64,000 nucleotides of DNA, from contig CAVAQT010000007.1 in NCBI GenBank assembly GCA_963590855.1, positions 1 to 64,000 on the forward strand, in the 5' to 3' direction. Origin of the DNA: Ruminococcus_C sp963590855 (GTDB taxonomy: Bacteria > Bacillota > Clostridia > Oscillospirales > Ruminococcaceae). The position numbers were made by a program, and so were the translations under genes. The first letter of the stretch is position 1. Each line of letters starts with the position of its first letter. Below, one piece after another: positions 7,705 to 14,537 of the stretch. Below the pieces are notes generated by a model. That model ran no database searches and was not told the origin of the DNA. It saw only the letters and a program-made list of their open reading frames with translations.

Positions 7705-9174
7705 ATGTCACATTTCAGTGAAACGCTAAATCGTCTCATGAAGCAGAAGCACATTAAATCGGTTACATTGTGCGAAGCGCTTTCCATCCGGAAATCGCGT
7801 TTCAGTAAAATCAAAAACGGCGGTATCCTGCCGCCGGATTATGAGTTAGTGGAGCAGCTTGCCAAAGCGATGGCACTGAATCCGCAGGATAAAAAAGAAC
7901 TTTGTCTTTCTTATCAGATGTCAAAGTTCGGGCATACTTACGAGCAGATCGAGATGTCGATCGAACGGCTGTACCGGGTACAAAAGCCGAAACCGTATCA
8001 GACCGGAGAGTGCTTTCACACGCCGATCTCTGCGGAAAACGGCCATATGTATACGGATAAGATGTCTGTCCTTGCGGCAGTGCAGCGCCTTTGCGTCAAT
8101 GCAGAGCAAGTGCGTCTGGCAGTGCAGCCGGAGGATGCCGATCTGATGGATGTTCTGGGCCGATGTGCTGCATCCTGCAAAGAAAATGCTGCAATGCACT
8201 GGCTGTTCTGGATGGAACAGCCGGAAAGTGGGAATATTTCTGCAGTGAACCTGGATATCTTTTCCCATGCGCTTTCTTTCATTTGTGCCGGAAATGCCGA
8301 GATTCGCTATGTTTACAGCCATTTGCCGGAATTGTTAGAACAGCAGTTGTTTCCGTTTTTTATCGTTTCAGAACAGGGTGCACTGACAATTTCCCGAGAT
8401 TGTACCAAAGCGGTCTGGTTCAGCCAGCCGGATATGATCGCGCTTTATGAAAAGCAGTATGACACACTGTTCCGAAGAAGCAATGCGTTTTGTCAGCGCT
8501 TTAGAAGTGTGCCGGACTTTTTCGCATTTCTCAGCCGTGCAAGAGGTCTGCTGAACGAAAAGGCAGGGGAGGAACTGTATGTGCTTGCGAAGCATCCCTG
8601 TATTACCAGCGGCGTTTCTGAGCGTGATCTTCAGGCACTGTACCTCTCGAAGGAGGACGATGGCTGCAATGCCAACAGCTGTTATTCCTATTTGATCGAA
8701 TATATCACCCGTGCAAAACGGGAAAACATTATCTTTTCCAAACAGGGAATACAGGAGTTTTTTCAGCAGGACATGTACTATGAATACTCGGAGTCCATTT
8801 CGCTGCCGCTAAGCAAGGAACGCCGCTATGCAATGCTGTCGGAAATTTTAAATCATAACAGTGGGCGTCGTCGGTTTCAGATGCTCAATGACGCGTTGAT
8901 GGATCATACCAATATTCACGGGATGGACATCTGGAGTGAAGGTGCAATCATTCTGATTATGAACTTTCACAATGGCTTTTTCCTGATTACGCTGCAAGAA
9001 AAATCCATTGCCTCGGCGATTTTGGCATATCTGCAATATCTGGAGGAAATGAAAGTTCTCAGTGATCCGCAGACGGCAGAAGAAATGCTGCAAAAACAGT
9101 GTCAGTTTTATCAGAAAACGCTTCGGGAACAGGAAACCGAAAAAATACCGGTATCTGATACCATGACTTCATAA
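7705..9174 (+). CDS. Large XRE-type helix-turn-helix protein of unknown function
   Basis: About 489 residues from the ATG at 7705; an upstream in-frame start at 7567 would lie inside the preceding terminator. Residues about 5-70 look like an XRE/Cro-type HTH (ETLNRLMKQKHIKSVTLCEALSIRKSRFSKIK in segments, then YELVEQLAKAMAL). The remaining 400 or so residues are soluble and mixed helical, with no motif I recognise and no membrane segment. It might be an effector-sensing regulator. It is monocistronic between two terminators, next to the amino-acid transporter running the other way; whether it controls that transporter is open. Confidence 0.7.
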   Translation: MSHFSETLNRLMKQKHIKSVTLCEALSIRKSRFSKIKNGGILPPDYELVEQLAKAMALNPQDKKELCLSYQMSKFGHTYEQIEMSIERLYRVQKPKPYQTGECFHTPISAENGHMYTDKMSVLAAVQRLCVNAEQVRLAVQPEDADLMDVLGRCAASCKENAAMHWLFWMEQPESGNISAVNLDIFSHALSFICAGNAEIRYVYSHLPELLEQQLFPFFIVSEQGALTISRDCTKAVWFSQPDMIALYEKQYDTLFRRSNAFCQRFRSVPDFFAFLSRARGLLNEKAGEELYVLAKHPCITSGVSERDLQALYLSKEDDGCNANSCYSYLIEYITRAKRENIIFSKQGIQEFFQQDMYYEYSESISLPLSKERRYAMLSEILNHNSGRRRFQMLNDALMDHTNIHGMDIWSEGAIILIMNFHNGFFLITLQEKSIASAILAYLQYLEEMKVLSDPQTAEEMLQKQCQFYQKTLREQETEKIPVSDTMTS

Positions 9175-9222
9175 AAAAGCAACCGCAAACAGTGCGTTTC
9201 CACTGTCTGCGGTTGCTTTTTT
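9173..9222. terminator. Bidirectional terminator
   Basis: AAAAAAGCAACCGCA pairs with TGCGGTTGCTTTTTT through an inner CAGTG / CACTG stem. A and T runs on either side serve the HTH gene (+) and the converging ABC transporter unit (-). Confidence 0.9.
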
Positions 9223-9254
9223 GTCTGATGCTTATGCAAGACACACTTTCAGAA

Positions 9255-10013
9255 TTACTGATAATGTGCCAGAAACTGCTTGGTGCGCTCCTGTGTCGGA
9301 CGTTCAAAGATCTGCTCCGGAGAGCCTTCTTCGACAATATATCCATCCGCCATAAAGATCACACGATTGGAGATCGCTTTTGCAAAGCTCATCTCATGGG
9401 TCACAATCACCATCGTCATATGGTCATCCGCCAAAAGCCGGATAACCTCCAGAATTTCCCCGGTCAGTTCCGGATCGAGTGCAGAAGTCGGCTCGTCAAA
9501 AAACAGGATCGACGGTGCCATTGCCAGTGCGCGGACAATAGCAACACGCTGCTGCTGACCGCCGGACAGCTCACAGGGATATGCCTTTGCCTTGTCTGCC
9601 AGTCCCACCTTTTTCAAAAGCTCCATGGCGGTGCGTTCTGCTTCTGCACGGCTTTTCTTTAAGATCAGCCGCGGCGCTTCTGTAATATTCCGCAGCACAG
9701 AATAATGCGGGAATAGGTTAAAGTTTTGGAATACTAACCCGAAATAATGCTGGATCTTGCGAAAATCGTTTTTGGGTGCATACTCCGGCCGCTTGCCATC
9801 TTCTGCCCGAACTGCTTCCTGTCCCATGTAGGAGATCGTGCCGCTGGAAAGTGTTTCCAAAAACGTGCAGCAGCGAAGCAGTGTGGATTTTCCCGAACCG
9901 GACGGCCCGATGATCGAAACAACTTCTCCTGGCTTTACAGAAAAGGAAATATCTTTTAAAACCTGCACTTCTCCAAAATGCTTTTGCAGGTGTTCAACTT
10001 CTAAGTAATTCAA
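9255..10013 (-). CDS. Polar amino-acid ABC transporter ATPase
   Basis: ATP-binding subunit of 252 residues, cytoplasmic. Walker A GPSGSGKST (about 36-44), Q-loop region, signature LSGGQQQRVAI, Walker B ILFFDEPTSALDP and switch His in VTHEM are all present. It belongs to the GlnQ/HisP group. It starts with TTG at 10013 behind AGAGGTG. It is the last gene of a three-gene unit, binding protein then permease then ATPase. The permease ends 11 bp upstream. Confidence 0.95.
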   Translation of the reverse strand: MNYLEVEHLQKHFGEVQVLKDISFSVKPGEVVSIIGPSGSGKSTLLRCCTFLETLSSGTISYMGQEAVRAEDGKRPEYAPKNDFRKIQHYFGLVFQNFNLFPHYSVLRNITEAPRLILKKSRAEAERTAMELLKKVGLADKAKAYPCELSGGQQQRVAIVRALAMAPSILFFDEPTSALDPELTGEILEVIRLLADDHMTMVIVTHEMSFAKAISNRVIFMADGYIVEEGSPEQIFERPTQERTKQFLAHYQ

Positions 10014-10024
10014 TGCGGCACCTC

Positions 10025-10678
10025 TTAAATCTTGTAGTAGTTCAGCTTTTTCTCCAACAGAGACATCAGTCCTGCAACAATCAGATTGAAAGCATAGTAG
10101 AAAATCGCAGCAGCCAGATAAGGCAGCATCGAAGTTTGTGCGGCGGCGATCATCTGCGTTTCCGTAAACAATTCAATGTAGGAAATTGCAAACGCAAGGG
10201 ATGTATCCTTGACCAGAGTAATCGACTCGTTGGTCACAGCAGGCAGAACGCGCTTAATCATCTGCGGTGTAATGATCCGCAGGAATTTCTGCATACGGCT
10301 GTATCCCAGGATTTTTGCGGCTTCGTGCTGACCAACCGGAATCGACTGGATGCCGCTGCGGAAAATTTCTGCAAAATAGGCGGCATAGTTCAGCGAAAAC
10401 GCGATAATAACAGCCCAAAAGCGATAGCTTGTGGTCAGAGGCAGCCCAAACAAGAAATATTTGCCAAAGTAGATCACCAACAGTTGAAGCATCAGCGGCG
10501 TGCCGCGGACAACAGAAATATAAAATTTCATCAGCCACTGCACTGGCTTCCAGGCGTACATTCGTGCGACGCAGATCAAAAGGCCGAGCGGCATGGAGAA
10601 TACCAGTGTCAGCAGAAAGATCACGGTAGAACGCAGCATACTGTCGCTCAGTTGTGCAACAATATCAAAAAAAGACAT
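10025..10678 (-). CDS. Polar amino-acid ABC transporter permease
   Basis: Membrane subunit of 217 residues in the HisMQ group, with about five hydrophobic segments. The coupling loop reads EAAKILGYSRMQKFLRIITPQ, the family EAA motif. The N-terminal SVVRGTPLMLQLL is typical. It is placed between the canonical binding protein and the ATPase. A homodimer is expected because only one permease gene is present. Confidence 0.94.
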   Translation of the reverse strand: MSFFDIVAQLSDSMLRSTVIFLLTLVFSMPLGLLICVARMYAWKPVQWLMKFYISVVRGTPLMLQLLVIYFGKYFLFGLPLTTSYRFWAVIIAFSLNYAAYFAEIFRSGIQSIPVGQHEAAKILGYSRMQKFLRIITPQMIKRVLPAVTNESITLVKDTSLAFAISYIELFTETQMIAAAQTSMLPYLAAAIFYYAFNLIVAGLMSLLEKKLNYYKI

Positions 10679-10699
10679 AATTCGCTTCCTTTCGGAGAT

Positions 10700-11503
10700 T
10701 TAGTCGATCACAGAGTCGGTCAGACCCCACTGCTCTGCGATTTCAGCAAATTTGCCGTCCTTCCGCATCTCATCCAGTGTTTTCTGAACCTTGTCCCGCA
10801 GCTCGGTATTGTCCTTTGCAAAACCAACTGCATACTGTTCTGCGGACAGAACATCGTCCAGGATCTTGTAAGAACCGTCGCGGGATTCCATCTGATACTT
10901 TGCGACACCGATATCCATAGCGATGGCTTCCACAGCATTGGAATCCAGGTTCATGAATGCAGTGTTGTAATCAGAAACAACTACCAGTTCCTTGAAGGAA
11001 TCCTTCAGATCCTTGTTTTCATCTTCATTCAGGGCAGCCTCAGCAGAGGAATCTGTCTGTACAGCAACACTCTTTCCTGCGAGATCCGCAAATGTAGTGA
11101 TGCCGCTGTCCTCCTTGACTACAAATACCTGGGAGTTGTCCACATACGGATCAGTCCAGGCATATTCGTCCTCACGACCATTCATGGTAAAACCGTTCCA
11201 GATGCAGCTGATCGTGCCGGAGTTCAGTTCCATGTCCTTGGCATTCCAGTCGATAGGCTGCTTGACCAGTTCCCAGTCGTTCCGCTTGCAGACTTCAGCC
11301 GCCAGATCCAGATCGAAGCCGACATACTCGCCGTTTTCATCCTGATAGCCATAAGGCGGAAATGCTGCGTCAAAGCCGACGATAAACTTTTCCTTGTCAG
11401 CGCTTTTCTTGCCATCGGTGCTGCTGCCGCAGCCTGCCAGTGAAAATGCCATCGTACCTGCTGCAATTCCTGCCAGCAGACGGGTTGTCCAATTCTGTTT
11501 CAT
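10700..11503 (-). CDS. Amino-acid ABC transporter substrate-binding lipoprotein (canonical order)
   Basis: A secreted lipoprotein of about 267 residues, SBP_bac_3 family. The signal peptide ends in the lipobox SLAGC. The mature part starts with FIVGFDAAFPPYGYQDENG, the usual first half. The second half begins at FADLAGKSVAVQT and ends with the helical EMRKDGKFAEIAEQWG. The halves are thus in normal order, which makes it a useful contrast to the permuted protein at 11836. I chose the ATG at 11503 because AAAGGAGAG is 7 nt upstream; an in-frame start at 11530 lacks one. The ligand is probably a polar amino acid or cystine, not determinable here. Confidence 0.93.
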   Translation of the reverse strand: MKQNWTTRLLAGIAAGTMAFSLAGCGSSTDGKKSADKEKFIVGFDAAFPPYGYQDENGEYVGFDLDLAAEVCKRNDWELVKQPIDWNAKDMELNSGTISCIWNGFTMNGREDEYAWTDPYVDNSQVFVVKEDSGITTFADLAGKSVAVQTDSSAEAALNEDENKDLKDSFKELVVVSDYNTAFMNLDSNAVEAIAMDIGVAKYQMESRDGSYKILDDVLSAEQYAVGFAKDNTELRDKVQKTLDEMRKDGKFAEIAEQWGLTDSVID

Positions 11504-11626
11504 ACAAAAACTCTCCTTTTTCTCATCCATCTTTTGCTACAGTCAGAGTCAATGGATTTTGAATCTGCTGCGCTGCTGTGCATCAGCACTTTATAGCACT
11601 AATACACTATTATAAAAACAAACTCT

Positions 11627-11655
11627 ATTATAGCATGGTTTTTCGGTTCTGTCAA
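11627..11655 (-). promoter_or_regulatory. Promoter of the left amino-acid transporter unit
   Basis: TTGACA (11650-11655), 17 bp spacer and TATAAT (11627-11632), with TG-C before the -10. This consensus promoter reads left toward the binding protein. The octamer CTATTATA occurs at 11608-11615 and again at 11625-11632, overlapping the -10. Confidence 0.85.
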
Positions 11656-11737
11656 CCGGATTCCACGGAGAAAATGAAAGAATTTATCAACATAACATAT
11701 CAAAAACGCAAAAAAATCAAAAAAGGTCGAAAATGAC

Positions 11738-11766
11738 TTGCATTCTTTCCGGTTTTCGATTATAAT
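11738..11766 (+). promoter_or_regulatory. Promoter of the right amino-acid transporter unit
   Basis: TTGCAT (11738-11743), 17 bp spacer and TATAAT (11761-11766), reading right. The two divergent promoters are about 80 bp apart in an AT-rich interval with A tracts, so they could share a regulator site. Confidence 0.8.
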
Positions 11767-11835
11767 AGAAAAGAATTGCGTATCAGCAATAAAAGCCATG
11801 TCAGCAAGAAGGGCTGACAGAAAGGAAGTTTTCGT

Positions 11836-12621
11836 ATGAAAAAAGCAACTAAAACGATCGCACTCCTGGCAGCAAGCACCATGCTCGCTGTATCTATGAC
11901 TGCCTGCGGCACACCGGCAAACACCGTGTTCAGCGCAGATGACCTGAAGGGCAAGACCATCGGCGCACAGCTGGGCACGACCGGCTATATCTATGCAGGC
12001 GATGTGGAAGATGCCAAGGTTGAACCATATAATAAAGGCGCAGATGCTGTGCAGGCACTGAAGCAGGGTAAGCTGGATGCGGTTATCATCGACAGCGAGC
12101 CGGCAAAGGCATTCGTTGCAAAGAATGATACACTGACCATTCTGGACGATCCGTTTGCAGAAGAGGAATATGCGATTGCCTATAAGAAAGGCAATGACGA
12201 GCTGGGACAGAAGCTGGACGATGCACTGTCCAAGCTGAAAGAAGACGGTACTCTGGATGAGATCGTCAGCCACTGGATTGGTGACGATGCAGACCAGAAG
12301 TCCTACACACCGGATGACAGCGTAGAGCGCACCGGTACACTGGTCATGGCAACCAATGCGGAATTTCCGCCGTATGAGAGCGTAGACGGGGATGCGATTG
12401 TCGGCGTTGATGTAGACATGATGCAGGCAGTCTGCGATGAGATCGGCATGGAACTGAAGGTGGAGAACATGGAATTTGACTCCATTATCGCTGCTGTACA
12501 GTCCGGTAAGGCAGACGTTGGTGTAGCTGGTATGACCGTAACACCGGATCGTGAGGAAAATGTATCCTTTACACAGGGCTATGCAACTACTACACAGGTC
12601 ATCATTGTCCGGAAAGACTAA
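11836..12621 (+). CDS. Circularly permuted amino-acid ABC transporter substrate-binding lipoprotein
   Basis: A lipoprotein of 261 residues; the signal peptide ends at the lipobox SMTAC (Cys24). It belongs to the SBP_bac_3 family, but its halves are swapped. Residues 33-148 (DDLKGKTIGAQLGTTG through LKEDGTLDEIVSHWIG) match what is normally the second half. A short linker follows (149-166). Residues 167-261 (GTLVMATNAEFPPYESVDG through AGMTVTPDREENVSF, ending QVIIVRKD) match what is normally the first half. The break falls at the hinge: in ordinary members VRKD runs straight into the DLKGK strand. All key ligand-site regions (FPPY, GMT-TP-R, GTTG) are present. It is first in an operon with a permease and ATPase. 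Family and permutation are read from the sequence; ligand and origin (unequal deletion in a tandem duplicate) are inference. Confidence 0.93.
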   Translation: MKKATKTIALLAASTMLAVSMTACGTPANTVFSADDLKGKTIGAQLGTTGYIYAGDVEDAKVEPYNKGADAVQALKQGKLDAVIIDSEPAKAFVAKNDTLTILDDPFAEEEYAIAYKKGNDELGQKLDDALSKLKEDGTLDEIVSHWIGDDADQKSYTPDDSVERTGTLVMATNAEFPPYESVDGDAIVGVDVDMMQAVCDEIGMELKVENMEFDSIIAAVQSGKADVGVAGMTVTPDREENVSFTQGYATTTQVIIVRKD

Positions 12622-12636
12622 CAGGAGACAGCGACC

Positions 12637-13338
12637 GTGAATTTTATTGATAACTTTATAAATAAGTTCCACTCCACATTTATCGAGAAAGACCGTTGGC
12701 TGTACCTGCTGGACGGCTTAAAGACCACGCTGTTGATTACCTTTTTTGCAGTGATCCTTGGCATGGTGCTAGGCTTTCTCATTGCAATCATTCGTTCGAC
12801 CCATGACAAGACTGGAAAGCTGGGCTTTTTGAATGTCCTGGCACGGATCTATCTGACGGTGATCCGCGGAACGCCTGTTGTTGTACAGCTGTTGATTATC
12901 TACTTTGTCATTTTCGCTTCGGTGAATGTGGGGAAGACCTTTGTGGCAGTCCTCGCGTTTGGCTTGAACTCGGCGGCGTATGTGGCAGAGATCGTGCGCT
13001 CTGGTATCATGTCCATTGATAACGGACAGTTCGAGGCAAGCTCCAGTCTGGGCTTGAACTATCCCAAGACGCTGCTTTCCGTCATCCTGCCACAGGCATT
13101 TAAAAACGTGCTGCCGGCGCTGGCAAACGAATGCATCGTCCTGCTGAAAGAGACTTCCGTTGCCGGATATATTGCAGTCATCGACTTGACAAAGGGCGGC
13201 GATATCATCCGCAGCCAGACCTATGAGGCATTCCTGCCGCTGATCGCCGTTGCGCTGATCTATCTGATTATGGTTATGATCCTGAGTTCTCTGGTAACGC
13301 GTCTGGAAAGGAGGTTGGCACGAAGTGATCGAGGTTAA
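12637..13338 (+). CDS. Polar amino-acid ABC transporter permease
   Basis: Membrane subunit of 233 residues, HisMQ group, with GTG start at 12637 behind ACAGGAGA. It has about five hydrophobic segments, the entry motif TVIRGTPVVVQLLIIYF and the coupling loop EASSSLGLNYPKTLLSVILPQ. It lies 15 bp after the permuted binding protein and overlaps the ATPase gene by 14 nt. The amphipathic N-terminal extension before the first membrane helix is slightly longer than in the left-hand system. Confidence 0.94.
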   Translation: MNFIDNFINKFHSTFIEKDRWLYLLDGLKTTLLITFFAVILGMVLGFLIAIIRSTHDKTGKLGFLNVLARIYLTVIRGTPVVVQLLIIYFVIFASVNVGKTFVAVLAFGLNSAAYVAEIVRSGIMSIDNGQFEASSSLGLNYPKTLLSVILPQAFKNVLPALANECIVLLKETSVAGYIAVIDLTKGGDIIRSQTYEAFLPLIAVALIYLIMVMILSSLVTRLERRLARSDRG

Positions 13339-14050
13339 ACATCTGGACAAGTCTTTCGGTGATCTTCACATCCTGAAAGATATCTCCACCAATATCGAAA
13401 AGGGAGAAAAGGTGGTTATCATCGGGCCTTCCGGTTCCGGCAAGAGCACATTTCTCCGGTGTCTGAACCGTCTGGAACAGCCCAGCGGCGGACAAATTCT
13501 GTTTGAGGGAGAAGACCTGACAAGTATGTCCGACCGTCAGCTTTATGCTGTGCGTCAGAAAATGGGCATGGTGTTCCAGCACTTCCACCTGTTCCCCCAT
13601 CTGACCATTCAGAAGAATATCACCCTTGCGCCGGTAAAGCTCAAGCGGATGACACAGGCGGAAGCGGATCAGAAAGCCTCCGAACTGTTGGAAAAGGTAG
13701 GTCTTTCTGATAAGGCAAACCAGTATCCGAATCAGCTTTCCGGTGGACAGAAGCAGCGTATTGCAATTGCCCGTGCGCTTGCGATGACCCCGGATGTGAT
13801 GCTCTTTGATGAGCCGACCTCTGCTCTCGACCCGGAAATGGTCGGCGAGGTACTGAGCTTGATGCGGGAACTGGCAGACGATGGCATGACCATGGTGGTT
13901 GTAACACACGAAATGGGATTTGCCAAAGAAGTGGCATCCCGTGTGATGTTTATGGACGGCGGCAAGATCGTGGAGGAAAACGAACCGCAGGAATTTTTCA
14001 GCAATCCGAAAAATCCGCGTCTCCGGGAATTTCTTTCCAAGGTGCTGTAA
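13325..14050 (+). CDS. Polar amino-acid ABC transporter ATPase
   Basis: ATPase subunit of 241 residues, GlnQ/HisP type. Walker A GPSGSGKST (about 36-44), signature LSGGQKQRIAIARAL, Walker B VMLFDEPTSALDPE and switch His in VTHEMGF are present. The GTG start at 13325 follows AAAGGAGG and overlaps the permease gene. It completes the transporter served by the permuted binding protein. Confidence 0.95.
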   Translation: MIEVKHLDKSFGDLHILKDISTNIEKGEKVVIIGPSGSGKSTFLRCLNRLEQPSGGQILFEGEDLTSMSDRQLYAVRQKMGMVFQHFHLFPHLTIQKNITLAPVKLKRMTQAEADQKASELLEKVGLSDKANQYPNQLSGGQKQRIAIARALAMTPDVMLFDEPTSALDPEMVGEVLSLMRELADDGMTMVVVTHEMGFAKEVASRVMFMDGGKIVEENEPQEFFSNPKNPRLREFLSKVL

Positions 14051-14051
14051 T

Positions 14052-14474
14052 ATGGCATATACAGTAAAGGTTTCTGACAAGCTGCTGCCGGAATGCGCAT
14101 ATATCCGGAAGGCTGTGTTCATGGAAGAACAGGGCTTTCAGCAGGAGTTTGACGAGATCGACGAGCGCGCTTATCACGCACTGATCCTGGACGGCGAAGC
14201 ACCGGCAGCAGTCGGACGGCTGTACACCGAAGATGGAAAAACGTATATCATTGGCCGAATTGCAGTTATGGCTTCCTATCGCGGAAAGCATCTGGGGGAG
14301 CGTGTGGTGACCGCTTTGGAAGAGCAGGCAAGAGCTTGCGGCGCAAGGTGTGTTTCACTTTCTGCGCAATGCCGCGTTGCTGGTTTTTATGAAAAGCTGG
14401 GATACGCCAAAACAGACGATTACCATATGGATGAATTTTGTCCGCATGTGACGATGCAGAAAACTTTTAAATAA
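14052..14474 (+). CDS. GNAT-family N-acetyltransferase
   Basis: A 140-residue protein starting one base after the ATPase stop codon, so surely in the same operon. It has GNAT features: an N-terminal IRKAVFMEEQGFQQEFDEID, the acetyl-CoA loop ASYRGKHLGERVV (about 73-85, the R/Q-x-x-G-x-G/A pattern) and C-terminal GFYEKLGYAKTDDYHMDEF. The N-terminal part resembles ElaA/YjcF-type members. It may acetylate the transported amino acid or a derivative, by context only. A terminator follows. Confidence 0.88.
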   Translation: MAYTVKVSDKLLPECAYIRKAVFMEEQGFQQEFDEIDERAYHALILDGEAPAAVGRLYTEDGKTYIIGRIAVMASYRGKHLGERVVTALEEQARACGARCVSLSAQCRVAGFYEKLGYAKTDDYHMDEFCPHVTMQKTFK

Positions 14475-14477
14475 CAC

Positions 14478-14517
14478 AAAAGCGGCATATCGGAATTGCT
14501 CCGGTATGCCGCTTTTT
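14478..14517. terminator. Terminator between GNAT and GH9 genes
   Basis: AGCGGCATA and TATGCCGCT form the stem, with an inner CGG / CCG pair. T and A runs flank it. It can end both converging units. Confidence 0.88.
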
Positions 14518-14537
14518 GCTGCATTGTGCGATTGCAC

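Noticed and set aside
10013..11443. Long plus-strand open frame (476 codons) opposite the left amino-acid transporter
   Set aside because: It lies entirely antisense to three well-supported genes, is rich in Cys, His, Gln and Arg, and has no ribosome site. Codon bias of the real genes leaves this frame open.
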